64,000 nt of DNA from Methanococcoides sp. (GTDB lineage: Archaea; Halobacteriota; Methanosarcinia; Methanosarcinales; Methanosarcinaceae). The notes under the pieces were generated by a model. That model made no database searches, had not been told where the DNA came from, and worked only from the letters and a program-made list of their open reading frames with translations. The stretch lies in NCBI GenBank assembly GCA_021108275.1, contig JAIORD010000005.1, positions 124,001-188,000 on the forward strand. Direction: 5' to 3'. Shown here piece by piece: positions 37,476 through 46,746 of the stretch (position 1 is the first letter of the stretch; every line of letters begins with the position of its first letter). A program made the position numbers and the translations under genes.

Positions 37476-38015
37476 ATAAAGATCATAGCTTTTGTAGGAA
37501 TGCCAGCATCAGGAAAATCCGTAGCATCCGAAGTAATAGTCGATTCAAATGTCGATGTTGTTAACATGGGCAATGTCATACGCGAAGAAGTAAAAAAGAG
37601 AGGACTTGAACCGACCGATAGTAATACAGGCGGTGTTGCGAACGACCTTAGAGCAAAGGAAGGAATGGATGCAGTTGCCAAACGCTGCGTTCCAATGATA
37701 GAGGCCCTGGGCAAAGAACTTGTTGTGGTTGACGGAGTAAGAGGCATTGCAGAAGTGGCTTTCTTCAAGGAACACTTCGGAGAGGACTTTACCCTTGTTT
37801 TCATCGATGCACCCCTGGAATTGCGGTTTGAAAGGGTTACAAGTCGTGGAAGAAGCGATGACATGACCGATATCGAAGCCCTGAAGCAAAGGGATGAGCG
37901 CGAGCTTGGATGGGGACTTGCAGAAGCTATCAAAGTAGCCAATGTCACAGTTGATAACATAGGCACCATCGAAGAGTTCAAAGAGAAGATAAATACGATA
38001 CTGGAGCAAGCATGA
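37476..38015 (+). CDS. UPF0200 nucleotide kinase-like protein, apparent ATA start
   Basis: A 179-residue P-loop protein related to dephospho-CoA and adenylate kinases. It reads KIIAFVGMPASGKS with Walker A GMPASGKS, then a DGVRGIAEV strand and a lid-like RFERVTSRGRSDD. The first ATG (37500) lies inside the P-loop and would remove its first Gly, so it cannot be the start. The family begins MKIIAFVGMP, which places initiation at ATA 37476, and GGAAG lies 7 bases upstream at 37464-37468. No ATG, GTG or TTG is in frame nearby. It overlaps the UPF0201 gene by 4 bases. Confidence 0.85.
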   Translation: MKIIAFVGMPASGKSVASEVIVDSNVDVVNMGNVIREEVKKRGLEPTDSNTGGVANDLRAKEGMDAVAKRCVPMIEALGKELVVVDGVRGIAEVAFFKEHFGEDFTLVFIDAPLELRFERVTSRGRSDDMTDIEALKQRDERELGWGLAEAIKVANVTVDNIGTIEEFKEKINTILEQA

Positions 38016-38452
38016 TAAACGTCAGGGTAAGTGTTATTGTCAATCCTACAGAAGATTAGGACAAAGTAGCCGGAGCTACAAGGAACATGTTCCCGGAAAT
38101 AGAGCTCGAGATGCATGAGAGGAAATATGGCAATTTCCTTGAAGGAGAAGGAGATATCAATTCACTGAAGAACATCCACGATCTTTTCAGAACAGAGAGG
38201 ATCATTGACACCGCTCGTACCCAATTACAGAAGAACAGATGGGGAGAACCTGAAAAGACATTCTTTATGATCAACAAGCAAGTTGCTACCATCGGAAGAC
38301 TGAACTTTCCGCCAAAGGAAGAACCCCTCGGCTCCATGCAGATCGAGATAAATGCCGATAATGAAGAAGCAATGGACATTCTCATGGAGTGGTTGACACC
38401 ACCGACCGAAGATGGAGTTCCCCTCTTTGAGCCGGATATGCCGGAGCTATAA
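38012..38452 (+). CDS. UPF0201 RNA-binding-like protein with in-frame TAG (probable pyrrolysine)
   Basis: The reading frame starts at ATG 38012 in a 4-base overlap with the UPF0200 stop. It codes INVRVSVIVNPTED, meets TAG at 38057-38059 (codon 16), and continues DKVAGATRNMFPEIELE to a TAA at 38450-38452: 146 residues including the TAG position. Both sides match UPF0201: the N-terminal PTEDxxKV is before and around the TAG, and ERIIDTAR and FFMINKQVATIG lie later. The TAG replaces a variable residue between PTED and (D/E)KV. Insertion of pyrrolysine is the simplest reading. A pseudogene or a downstream start at Met26 are alternatives. Confidence 0.85.
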
Positions 38453-38461
38453 GGTGCTAAC

Positions 38462-39235
38462 ATGAAGATCGACAAACTGAGCTTTTCATCCAATTCAGTC
38501 CTCAGCGATCCTTTAGAGTGGGTCTATGAGCTGGAAGATATCGGATATACCGGATGGGAGATGGTTCAGGAAGGAAGCCAGTGCATCACCAGTGAGAACC
38601 GGCATAGGATAGAGGAAGTCCTCGAGACGACCAACCTGTACCTCACAATGCATATGCCGTTCTCTGACATGAACATAGCAGGGCTTAATCCCGGCATACA
38701 TGCCGAGGTGCTCAGGCAGATGAAAAATTACCTGGCCCTTGCCTCTGACCTTGTTGAGATCGCAGTAGTTCACCCCGGATATATGTCCCCCTATGGTGGA
38801 AAGATACCTGAGAAGGCGTGGGAGATGAACATAAGATCTATAAAGGAACTATGTGATACTGCTGATGAATATGGGATATCCATGGCTGTTGAGAACATGC
38901 CAGACTTCCCCAAGATATTCGGCAAGGAACCCGAAGAGATGCTCAGGATGCTTTCAGATATCGACAGGGAAAATGTAGGAATGACACTGGATGTCGGGCA
39001 TGCCAACACCACTGCAATGCTCGAAGGATTCCTGGATAAATGTATCAATAAGATAATTCATGTTCATATCCATGACAACATGGGAAAAAGGGACGAACAT
39101 CTGCCCACAGGCAGTGGAACTGTCAACTGGGAATATGTGAAAAAGGGATTGGAAAAATATAAGGGAAGAATGGTTACCGAACTGAGCGATCTCGAGGAAG
39201 GAAGAAAGAGCATTGAGTTTCTCAAACAGCTCTGA
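38462..39235 (+). CDS. Xylose-isomerase-like TIM-barrel protein (AP endonuclease family 2)
   Basis: A 257-residue TIM-barrel protein. Probable metal ligands include His in MHMPFSD and VVHPGY, Glu in AVENMPD, Asp-x-x-His in LDVGHANTT, His in HVHIHDN and Glu in VTELSD. This set is shared by endonuclease IV and sugar-phosphate isomerases. Its close spacing (9 bp) to the UPF0200-UPF0201 pair suggests one transcript. Whether it acts on DNA or on a small sugar cannot be told from sequence; the shorter loops favour an isomerase/epimerase. Confidence 0.85.
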   Translation: MKIDKLSFSSNSVLSDPLEWVYELEDIGYTGWEMVQEGSQCITSENRHRIEEVLETTNLYLTMHMPFSDMNIAGLNPGIHAEVLRQMKNYLALASDLVEIAVVHPGYMSPYGGKIPEKAWEMNIRSIKELCDTADEYGISMAVENMPDFPKIFGKEPEEMLRMLSDIDRENVGMTLDVGHANTTAMLEGFLDKCINKIIHVHIHDNMGKRDEHLPTGSGTVNWEYVKKGLEKYKGRMVTELSDLEEGRKSIEFLKQL

Positions 39236-39300
39236 AAATGCTTTGATCAATGACCTTGGGTCCCGAGCACAGATATCAATAACTGTTCTGATCCGCGGCT

Positions 39301-39471
39301 TCAATCATCCATTCTGCCGTGACGCCTGTCGATATCATCCATCATATCCAGCATCTTCCTGATAGCTGTACGGATGGCATCGGACTGGTTCACGAACTTT
39401 TTATCATCGCCAACGTGCTTGTTAAGATCAGCAAGCAGCTCCTGGGGGATGTCAACACTTACTTTTGGCAT
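39301..39471 (-). CDS. Ribbon-helix-helix (CopG-like) DNA-binding protein
   Basis: A 56-residue protein starting MPKVSVDIPQELLADLNKHV, with the beta-strand then two helices (SDAIRTAIRKMLDMMDDIDRR) of the MetJ/Arc/CopG fold. Such dimers bind palindromic operators. It is a lone gene convergent with the TIM-barrel gene; there is no toxin partner beside it, so a free-standing regulator is more likely than an antitoxin. Confidence 0.85.
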   Translation of the reverse strand: MPKVSVDIPQELLADLNKHVGDDKKFVNQSDAIRTAIRKMLDMMDDIDRRHGRMDD

Positions 39472-39636
39472 TGTTCTCACCTTGGTTCAAAAGAATTTCG
39501 TTCTATCATAAACAACGATATATTATAACAATATGCCATGACGGAGTGTAACAACTACCGTATTGGCAATTGTGATATGAAAAATGATGGACTATAACTT
39601 TATGGAACAAAGATAAAAGAACCCACATGAATTAAG

Positions 39637-39710
39637 CGGGCCGGAAGGGATTTGAACCCTCGGCCGATGGATTAAGAGTCCATCGCTCTGCCTGACTAAG
39701 CTACCGGCCC
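39637..39710 (-). tRNA. tRNA-Lys (anticodon CTT)
   Basis: On the minus strand a full cloverleaf is seen. The acceptor stem GGGCCGG (39710-39704) pairs with CCGGCCC (39644-39638), with discriminator G at 39637. The anticodon stem is ATGGA/TCCAT and its 7-base loop CTCTTAA gives anticodon CTT (Lys). The T-arm is GAGGG-TTCAAAT-CCCTT. No CCA is encoded and there is no intron. Confidence 0.95.
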
Positions 39711-39782
39711 ACAGTATGTGTGAGTAGCTCCCCCTACGTATTACCTGTATATATATATATCGGAGTTGAGGAGAAAATCCCC

Positions 39783-41600
39783 TCAAACGTGCTTCACAAC
39801 ACAACTTGAAAGGCCAATTATCTCCACAATATCACTGTTATCCGGACTCTGTATGATCATTTGTCCTTTTTTGAGGTAAGGGATACGCGCCTCATATTCT
39901 TTCTTAACTTTCATGGCACTTATCGCAGCATCATTTGAAAGATTCAGTATAACCCTGGAATTGATCTGCTTGAACACGGTATCATCGATATCCTGAGGGT
40001 CCTGTGTGATAAGGAACAGCCCTAATCCCTCTTTACGCCCCTGACGAGCAGCATCTGCGAACTTGGATATTATGCGCTTCGAATGTTCCCCCGAACCTCT
40101 TGCAAGATAACGATGAGCTTCATCCAGCACAAGTATCAGAGGAGTTTCCTTTACCACCGTATCACCCGAGGTGTTCAATTTGTTATCCACAGCTACGGTC
40201 ATAAGGGTCAAGGTGATGAGATCACGTATTCTCGTACTGGAGATATATTCCGTAGGGAAGACACATACCTGCCCTTCTTTGAAGATATCAGCAAGCATTT
40301 CGGTTATAGGAGTTGCTGGCTGGTCGAACACCCTTTTGAACGAATTGTTCTTTACCTTCCTGACAAGACCGTCATAGGAGGCTTCATGCACCTTACCATG
40401 ATCAACATAACTGCCCCGGACCCCCTCATCACTTACATGGTCAATAAAACCGCCATATGTATGGGCACCCGGCCTTTTGAAGAAATCCTCAAGTAAAAGT
40501 TCCAGTCCGATGTTCTGTAGCTCTGTGAGTCCGGCAGCGGCAATGAGCCAGGAATTGTTCCTCACCATCTCGAAAGGAATGGTGAATTCCACTTGCTGTG
40601 CACGGGACCTGCCATTGTATGAATGCCCATCCACCTTAGCTACGAAGGTCTTTGTAGAGGGAACGCCACCAAACTCCACGTCCTCGGAGTGCATGTTGTG
40701 CTCATCCGAAGAGGTTATTTCAGGATTGTCCTCAAGGAACTGTGAATATTCGTCCTGCGGATCCATTATCACCACACATGGACGCAGCTTCTTCTTGCTG
40801 CCGTCACCGGTATCGCGGACATTATATCGGTTATCCTCGCTCATGAACTGACGCAGGATGTTCTTTGTGAGGAATGTCTTTCCGGTACCTGTACTGCCAC
40901 AAACGAGCATATGCCTGAATATCAATGGGTCGCCCATTGAGTAATCGTTCCGGAGATAATAAGGCACAGTAGGAGGGGAAGCGAGGGTTCGCACGACCTC
41001 ACCACCGACACTCAGGTGCCCGAGGAATATACCTTCCCTTGGAATGTTCAGACCGGTCTGTATCTTCAGTTTTTCCGTCACAGGCAGAATCGGTGTGTTC
41101 GGACGCGGGATACGGTCTGCCATGCGGCGCGTCAATGAATCTTCATTTCCCGGAGACTGTTCGTATAGTATGCAGATGGGTTCAAGATAAGCAAGGAACT
41201 TGTAGTCCAGTTCTGCCGTAGTATTGCTTTTGAGCATACGGCGTGAATGTATCTCGGTCGCATCATCCACTTCGAACTGCTGCTGATACTGAAGCTTCCA
41301 TATCCTTGCAAAAAGATTCTCATCCCCATAGGGAACGATCACGTATGTCCCCAGACGCACCACATTTCTGTGGGAAGTGGTGATATAGCCGGCGATCTTT
41401 GAGCCCGATTCGGTGACTTCGAGAGGTTCGAACCCTGTGGTCACGATACCGAAAGCAGCATCTACATCACTTGTATCATGCGTTACTTCAACACTATATT
41501 CCTCAAAGTCGAAATTACCGGTCTGTTCCGGTGCATCCTGTACATCCGTTCCAATGCTACTGTTCTTCGCATAGGCCAGCAGGTCTGAATTATCATTCAT
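39783..41600 (-). CDS. herA: HerA-type DNA helicase/translocase ATPase
   Basis: A hexameric bidirectional translocase of 605 residues that works with NurA, Mre11 and Rad50 to resect DNA ends. The N-terminal HAS-barrel domain runs to about 210. Walker A is CGSTGTGKTFLTKN, the Walker B region is LILVLDEAHRYLARG and the sensor region is LFLITQDPQDI. The last residues (VVKHV) lack any added domain. Its start overlaps the nurA stop by 8 bases, so the two are one operon. Confidence 0.93.
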   Translation of the reverse strand: MNDNSDLLAYAKNSSIGTDVQDAPEQTGNFDFEEYSVEVTHDTSDVDAAFGIVTTGFEPLEVTESGSKIAGYITTSHRNVVRLGTYVIVPYGDENLFARIWKLQYQQQFEVDDATEIHSRRMLKSNTTAELDYKFLAYLEPICILYEQSPGNEDSLTRRMADRIPRPNTPILPVTEKLKIQTGLNIPREGIFLGHLSVGGEVVRTLASPPTVPYYLRNDYSMGDPLIFRHMLVCGSTGTGKTFLTKNILRQFMSEDNRYNVRDTGDGSKKKLRPCVVIMDPQDEYSQFLEDNPEITSSDEHNMHSEDVEFGGVPSTKTFVAKVDGHSYNGRSRAQQVEFTIPFEMVRNNSWLIAAAGLTELQNIGLELLLEDFFKRPGAHTYGGFIDHVSDEGVRGSYVDHGKVHEASYDGLVRKVKNNSFKRVFDQPATPITEMLADIFKEGQVCVFPTEYISSTRIRDLITLTLMTVAVDNKLNTSGDTVVKETPLILVLDEAHRYLARGSGEHSKRIISKFADAARQGRKEGLGLFLITQDPQDIDDTVFKQINSRVILNLSNDAAISAMKVKKEYEARIPYLKKGQMIIQSPDNSDIVEIIGLSSCVVKHV

Positions 41601-42855
41601 CTGTCATGTCACCCCATCTCTCTATATTATAAGTATTGTCGAACCGTTGCCCTTTGAACATACCCTTCACCAACTCCTTTTCCGACCGCCCGATCTTAGC
41701 AAGGGAATCTACTTTCGAGAGAGTTGTTGGAATGCCATTGACCGAAATATCAAAGAGAACTTTACGGGTTATAAGGTCCCGTACAGACTCATCTTTCGTG
41801 AAACCGTAGGGAGCCTCTACTTTGAAAAGGACATCAAGCATTGGAACATATATCACAAAGAAAGTTATAGCATAATCCTCCGGGTCGTGATCATGGCGAA
41901 GGTCGATGTCCAACATCGGAGATGTGCTTTTTATCATGCCCTCATAGAATTGATTAGGTTGCAGGAACCAGTTGGTGTAGGTAATCCAACGACCATTTCG
42001 TCCATTATCGCTTTTTCCGAGGGACAGAACATTCTTAAAGAACTGAGAATCCCTGAGCCAGGGAAGGTGTTTCATTCCTTTTTTGTCCCTGAGGGTTATC
42101 ATTATCTGCATGTCCTCGGGATTTTTTACAAACCCGATAAGAGGCATGCCCTTTTTCATGTGATGGTCCATGATATCAATGTAGTTCTGGAGGATCTTCT
42201 TTGCGACAGGGTCCTCTTTTATCCTCACTTCTTTAGATCCCACCACCATCCAGTACATTAACTGTTTAGGATATATCGGACCATCCATTATGAAGAAGCC
42301 CTTGCTGTCAAAACCATCCATCATCCAGAGAATATGCTCCGATTCACAGAGATACAGTGCAACGTTGTGTACCATACGATCCACCCTTGTTTTGAGCAGG
42401 TCTGCCCCTATTCGGACTATCTTTGAACGTCCCTGCCCCTCATCAAAAGTATCCCATCCGGAAGTCGTGTCGATGGTCACGAGAGGGCTTGGCGAATATG
42501 TTGCCGCTACGATGGTCCGTTTAGAATGCAATTCAAGGTCAGAAGGAGTCGATGCAATTCCACCATGGCAGATGTCCACATAGAGTCCGCTTCTAAATGC
42601 CATGGGGTTCGTGCTGCCACTATCACAAGAATAGGTTATATCGAACGGGTCATTTGTAAGGGACATGTTGTCAATGTTCACTTTTGAACGGAACGTTTTC
42701 CCAAGTGATCTAAGTATCAACTTCCCATCATGTTCCAGTTCATTGAGCATATTTAAAAGATCGGGAAGCTCTTCAGTGCTATCATCTTCTGCGGACATCC
42801 CTATACGATCTGCCATTTCCGACATGATCTTTATGTGAACCGGTTCAAGGGTCAT
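41593..42855 (-). CDS. nurA: NurA-type 5'-3' nuclease
   Basis: The 420-residue nuclease partner of HerA in double-strand-break end processing. A NurA/RNase H-like core is seen around DICHGGIASTPSDL and VTIDTTSGWDTFDEG, followed by WMMDGFDSKGFFIMDGPIYPKQLMYW, which supplies conserved acidic residues. I start at ATG 42855; a TATA-like AAATATATC (about 42880-42889 on the other strand) is 25-30 bases upstream, so translation is probably leaderless. The open frame extends 25 codons further but across this promoter. Confidence 0.88.
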   Translation of the reverse strand: MTLEPVHIKIMSEMADRIGMSAEDDSTEELPDLLNMLNELEHDGKLILRSLGKTFRSKVNIDNMSLTNDPFDITYSCDSGSTNPMAFRSGLYVDICHGGIASTPSDLELHSKRTIVAATYSPSPLVTIDTTSGWDTFDEGQGRSKIVRIGADLLKTRVDRMVHNVALYLCESEHILWMMDGFDSKGFFIMDGPIYPKQLMYWMVVGSKEVRIKEDPVAKKILQNYIDIMDHHMKKGMPLIGFVKNPEDMQIMITLRDKKGMKHLPWLRDSQFFKNVLSLGKSDNGRNGRWITYTNWFLQPNQFYEGMIKSTSPMLDIDLRHDHDPEDYAITFFVIYVPMLDVLFKVEAPYGFTKDESVRDLITRKVLFDISVNGIPTTLSKVDSLAKIGRSEKELVKGMFKGQRFDNTYNIERWGDMTDE

Positions 42856-43121
42856 GGAATGTAGATGAACAGGAACATAGATATATTTGCTTATTCTGTT
42901 ATAGAATACAAATATATGGCAATATGACACTAATTGATGTCAGAACACAATACAAAAGTCCCGTAAAGTTTAACTATAAACATTACATCTAAAGGGAACC
43001 TATAGCATTGAGTTTACCGGTCACATTTGTATATTTGTGACCATTAATACAATAATGGACATCGAGAGGCACCGAGTGCCTCAAACATATATTAATAATA
43101 AAATCATAATGAGGAATGATA

Positions 43122-43295
43122 ATGGGTAAAACAGGTAGCATAAATTGGGTTAAGGTAAAAGGAAGGAAAGGAAAAATAATCAAAGTGCAGAGAGCTTTCG
43201 GAGCAAAGGCACACCCAGGGCCAGCACAGAGATTCACCACCAGCGGAGCTAAGAGAAGGTTCCTTAAGAGATCACCAAAATCAATTGTAAACTGA
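43122..43295 (+). CDS. DUF5350-like small basic protein
   Basis: A 57-residue, strongly basic protein, [20 protein letters not shown] at the start and [20 protein letters not shown] at the end. It resembles the small archaeal DUF5350 family. The lysine/arginine content suggests RNA or ribosome binding, but no function is known to me. A GAGGA ribosome-binding site lies about 7 bases upstream. It has a TATA-like ATATATTAAT upstream and a hairpin after its stop. Confidence 0.75.
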   Translation: MGKTGSINWVKVKGRKGKIIKVQRAFGAKAHPGPAQRFTTSGAKRRFLKRSPKSIVN

Positions 43296-43309
43296 TCTTA
43301 CTATTTTAG

Positions 43310-43331
43310 AGGGCTGCATTGCAGTCCTTTA
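43310..43331 (+). terminator. Hairpin after the DUF5350 gene
   Basis: AGGGCTGC (43310-43317) pairs with GCAGTCCT (43321-43328) with one G-T pair and a 3-base loop, 15 bases after the stop. Only three Ts follow directly. The rest of 43296-43594 holds only the thermosome promoter. Confidence 0.5.
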
Positions 43332-43508
43332 CAATATAGTTCCCTAAATGGGGCTAAACTTTTTTTTACCGGAAAGATTCCGATTATTGCATTTCCATTA
43401 GCAGCTGCTTTGCACCATTAGCAGTAGTTAGACCACAGATAGAGAACACTCTGGCAATATATCCGAAGGAAGTTTCTTAAAGTTATCATAAATCACAGAT
43501 TCAGTAAG

Positions 43509-43518
43509 CTTTATATAG
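43509..43518 (+). promoter_or_regulatory. TATA box of the thermosome gene
   Basis: CTTTATATAG, a near-consensus archaeal TATA box, lies 77-86 bases upstream of ATG 43595. The leader ends with a strong AGGAGGT ribosome-binding site about 10 bases before the start, as expected for a highly expressed chaperonin. Confidence 0.6.
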
Positions 43519-43594
43519 AACTACAAACATGTAAAAACGACCTGGATTCCAGGGAATTATATTGATCTATGTTTAATATAGGAGGTTAAAACAC

Positions 43595-45223
43595 ATGGCA
43601 GGACAGATGTCAGGACAGCCTATCTTCATTTTAAGAGAAGGTAACCAGAGAACAAGAGGCAGAGATGCCCAGAGCAACAACATCATGGCTGCAAAGGCAG
43701 TCGCTGAGGCAGTAAGAACAACACTTGGTCCAAAAGGTATGGACAAGATGCTTGTCGACTCCCTTGGAGATGTAGTTATCACAAACGATGGCGCAACTAT
43801 CCTTAAGGAAATGGATATCGAGCACCCAGCAGCAAAGATGATCGTAGAGGTCGCTAAAACACAGGACGATGAAGTCGGAGACGGAACAACTTCCGCCGCT
43901 GTCATTACCGGTGAGCTCCTCAAGAAAGCAGAAGAGATGATCGAGCAGGACGTACACCCAACAATCATCGCAGCTGGTTACAGAATGGCTTCAGTAAAGG
44001 CAGGAGAGATCCTCAAGAGCCTTGCAACGAAGGTAACCATCGACAACAAGGACATCCTCACCAGCATTTCCGACACAGCAATGACCGGAAAGGGCGCAGA
44101 GGCAACAAAGGACGTACTCTCAAAGATCGCTGTTGACGCAATCGTAAGCATCGTTGACAGAGACAATGGAAACACTGTCGAGATCGAGAATGTCAAGGTC
44201 GAGAAGAAGGTCGGCGGACGTATCGATGACTCCGAGCTTATCGAAGGTATGATCCTTGACAAAGAAAGAGTACACGCTAACATGCCAAAGAAGGTAGAAG
44301 GCGCAAAGATCGCACTCCTCAACAGTGCTATCGAGCTCAAGGAAACAGAGGTTGACGCTGAGATCTCTATCACATCTCCTGAACAGCTTCAGTCATTCCT
44401 CGACCAGGAAGAATCAATGCTCAAGAGCCTTGTTACCAGTATTACAAAGACCGGTGCAAACGTTGTATTCTGCCAGAAAGGTATCGATGATATGGCACAG
44501 CACTACCTTGCAAAGGAAGGTATCTTTGCAGTAAGGCGTGTTAAGAAGAGCGACATGGAGAAACTCGTACGCTCCACCAGCGCTAAACTCGTAACCAACA
44601 TCGAAGAGATGACAGCAGAAGACCTTGGTGCAGCAGAACTTGTCGAAGAGAAGAAGATCGGCGGCGACAGCATGACCTTCATCACAGGCTGTGTCAATCC
44701 AAAGTCAGTATCCATCCTCCTCCGTGGCGGTACAGAGCACGTTATCGACAACATCGAGAGAGCACTCACCGATGCACTTCGTGTAGTCGCTGTAGCTATC
44801 GAAGATGAAAAGCTTGTTGCTGGCGGCGGAGCACCTGAAGTAGAGGTTGCGCTCAGACTCAACGAGTATGCATCAACCCTTAGCGGAAGAGAGCAGCTTG
44901 CAGTCAAAGCATTCGCAGAAGCACTTGAGGTCATTCCAAGAACCCTTGCAGAGAATGCAGGTCTCGACCCCATAGACATGCTTGTAGAACTTCGTGCACA
45001 CCACGAGAAAGGCACAAAGACCGCTGGTCTTAACGTCTACACCGGCACTGTCATTGACATGTGGGAAGCAGGCGTTGTTGAGCCACTCAGGGTAAAGACC
45101 CAGGCTATCAACTCCGGCACAGAAGCAGCAGTAATGATCCTCAGGATCGACGACATAATTGCATCATCCAGAGCACCACCAATGCCAGACGGCGGCATGG
45201 GTGGAATGCCTCCAATGATGTAA
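43595..45223 (+). CDS. thsA: Thermosome (group II chaperonin) subunit
   Basis: A 542-residue subunit of the double-ring archaeal chaperonin that folds cytosolic proteins with ATP. Typical segments are [31 protein letters not shown], the ATP-site DGTTSAAV and the C-terminal [12 protein letters not shown]. The protein ends with a Gly/Met-rich [10 protein letters not shown] tail. Codon choice is visibly biased (many AAG, ATC, CTC), consistent with high expression. It is monocistronic with a strong terminator after it. Confidence 0.97.
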   Translation: MAGQMSGQPIFILREGNQRTRGRDAQSNNIMAAKAVAEAVRTTLGPKGMDKMLVDSLGDVVITNDGATILKEMDIEHPAAKMIVEVAKTQDDEVGDGTTSAAVITGELLKKAEEMIEQDVHPTIIAAGYRMASVKAGEILKSLATKVTIDNKDILTSISDTAMTGKGAEATKDVLSKIAVDAIVSIVDRDNGNTVEIENVKVEKKVGGRIDDSELIEGMILDKERVHANMPKKVEGAKIALLNSAIELKETEVDAEISITSPEQLQSFLDQEESMLKSLVTSITKTGANVVFCQKGIDDMAQHYLAKEGIFAVRRVKKSDMEKLVRSTSAKLVTNIEEMTAEDLGAAELVEEKKIGGDSMTFITGCVNPKSVSILLRGGTEHVIDNIERALTDALRVVAVAIEDEKLVAGGGAPEVEVALRLNEYASTLSGREQLAVKAFAEALEVIPRTLAENAGLDPIDMLVELRAHHEKGTKTAGLNVYTGTVIDMWEAGVVEPLRVKTQAINSGTEAAVMILRIDDIIASSRAPPMPDGGMGGMPPMM

Positions 45224-45246
45224 GTTCAATAGAACAATAACATATC

Positions 45247-45279
45247 AGGGCGTATCTTACGCCCTAACCTACTTTTTTT
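45247..45279 (+). terminator. Terminator of the thermosome gene
   Basis: AGGGCGTA (45247-45254) pairs perfectly with TACGCCCT (45258-45265) around a TCT loop, and seven Ts follow at 45273-45279. It lies 24 bases after the stop. Confidence 0.7.
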
Positions 45280-45375
45280 ATTAATACAAAGCTGACCGAG
45301 TAGCTGTAGCTTTATATTTCCAATAAAGTAAAGAAAAACAGATAAAAAACGTAAATTGGAAACAGTTTATGGAAT

Positions 45376-46152
45376 TTATCCAGTCTCCAACTCGATCCCA
45401 ATAGGACAGTGGTCCGAACCCATCACATCAGACAGAATATAAGCAGACCTTATCCTGTCCTTCAGGCCTCCGCTGGCAAAGAAATAATCGATCCTCCAAC
45501 CAACATTCCTATCCCTTGCCCGGGTCTTCATGTCCCACCAGGTATAATTTCCAGGGCCCTGCTCGAACATACGTAAGGTATCAAGATAACCATGACCCAG
45601 GAATTTATCGATCCACTCCCTCTCCTGCGGAAGAAAACCCGATGACCTCTCGTTCTGCTTTGGGCGTGCGAGATCGAACTCCTTGTGAGCAGTGTTCACA
45701 TCACCACAAACGATTACGTTCTTACCGGCATCTTTCATCGAATCGGCAACTTCCATGAACGCATTATAGAAATCCATCTTATATTCCAATCGTTCATCTG
45801 AAGCCTTTCCATTTGGAAAATAAATATTGAACAAAACAAAATCCTCAAACTCTGCAATGAGGGTCCTTCCCTCCTTATCGAACCGTGGAACTCCAAGGCC
45901 GTACTTTACCTCGACCGGCGGAATCTTAGTATAGATCCCAACACCACTGTAACCCTTCCTTTCAGCAGAGAAAAAATAAGGTACATAGCCATGAATATGC
46001 CTCAGCTCTTTTGGCAATTGTGTTTCTGTAGCCTTCGTCTCCTGAAGACAGAGAATATCCGGCTGTGTGGCTTCCATCCATTCGACAAAGCCTTTCTTTA
46101 ACATTGACCTCAGGCCATTCACATTCCATGAAAGAATATCTATAGAAGCCAT
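45376..46152 (-). CDS. xthA: Exodeoxyribonuclease III (AP endonuclease, ExoIII family)
   Basis: A 258-residue endonuclease/exonuclease/phosphatase-fold enzyme that cuts DNA at abasic sites. The metal ligands appear in [34 protein letters not shown] and the C-terminal [25 protein letters not shown] is also conserved. It follows the ModE-like gene directly with no gap. With Nth and Dus-independent repair genes in the window it supplies the base-excision pathway. Confidence 0.95.
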   Translation of the reverse strand: MASIDILSWNVNGLRSMLKKGFVEWMEATQPDILCLQETKATETQLPKELRHIHGYVPYFFSAERKGYSGVGIYTKIPPVEVKYGLGVPRFDKEGRTLIAEFEDFVLFNIYFPNGKASDERLEYKMDFYNAFMEVADSMKDAGKNVIVCGDVNTAHKEFDLARPKQNERSSGFLPQEREWIDKFLGHGYLDTLRMFEQGPGNYTWWDMKTRARDRNVGWRIDYFFASGGLKDRIRSAYILSDVMGSDHCPIGIELETG

Positions 46153-46725
46153 TTACTCATCCCCATCCACCGTTCCACTTTTCATTCCAGCCTTGCCATC
46201 CGCTTTTGCCAGAACTACTTCCGTGGACTTTATAATTGCAAATACCTCATCGCCTTCCTGAACATCGAGTCTATCCAGCATATCGGAAGTGATGATAGAT
46301 GTCAGAACTTCAGGATCTATCTCGATCTTCACTTTAGAAACGAGATCCCCTTTCTCGACCTCGACAACCCGTCCGGACAACTTGTTGTGTTCAGACAATT
46401 TGAAAGAGATGTTTTCCAGAGAAGTTTCATCCCCAAAGGTCATATCAAGAAAGGACCTGCTTTCCTCATAGTCACTAATGAGCTGTTTCCCGTAATCGGT
46501 CAGAAAGGTTCCCTGCCCTTTTCCACCCCTTACAGTGGTCACCACTTCATGCCCAACGCGCTCGTTCATTTTTTTCAAAATAAGCCATGCATGTTTGTAG
46601 GATATGCCAAGTATTGAGCATGCCTTCCTTAATGAACGCTCTTCATCGATGGCCTTTAGGAGTTTTACCTTCCCGGCACCAATGATAGGTTTTCCATCCT
46701 CGGTCAGCCAGACCTTAGTTCTCAT
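46153..46725 (-). CDS. ModE-type molybdate-responsive regulator
   Basis: A 190-residue regulator. The N-terminal winged helix (residues about 1-110) matches ModE: EERSLRKACSILGISYKHAWLILKKMNE, then RGGKGQGTFLTDYG. The C-terminal part (about 120-185) is a single Mop/TOBE molybdate-binding unit (HNKLSGRVVEVEKGDLVSKV and the following IIKSTEVVLAKA). I chose MRTKVWLTEDG (46725), where the family begins; an in-frame ATG at 46740 adds five residues. It may govern Mo/W transport and enzymes and is probably cotranscribed with orc1 and xthA. Confidence 0.87.
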   Translation of the reverse strand: MRTKVWLTEDGKPIIGAGKVKLLKAIDEERSLRKACSILGISYKHAWLILKKMNERVGHEVVTTVRGGKGQGTFLTDYGKQLISDYEESRSFLDMTFGDETSLENISFKLSEHNKLSGRVVEVEKGDLVSKVKIEIDPEVLTSIITSDMLDRLDVQEGDEVFAIIKSTEVVLAKADGKAGMKSGTVDGDE

Positions 46726-46746
46726 TTCCAGAAACAACATCCCCTT

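Noticed and set aside
39301-39471. RHH protein as an antitoxin
   Set aside because: No toxin-sized gene is adjacent; the flanking genes are a TIM-barrel protein and a tRNA.
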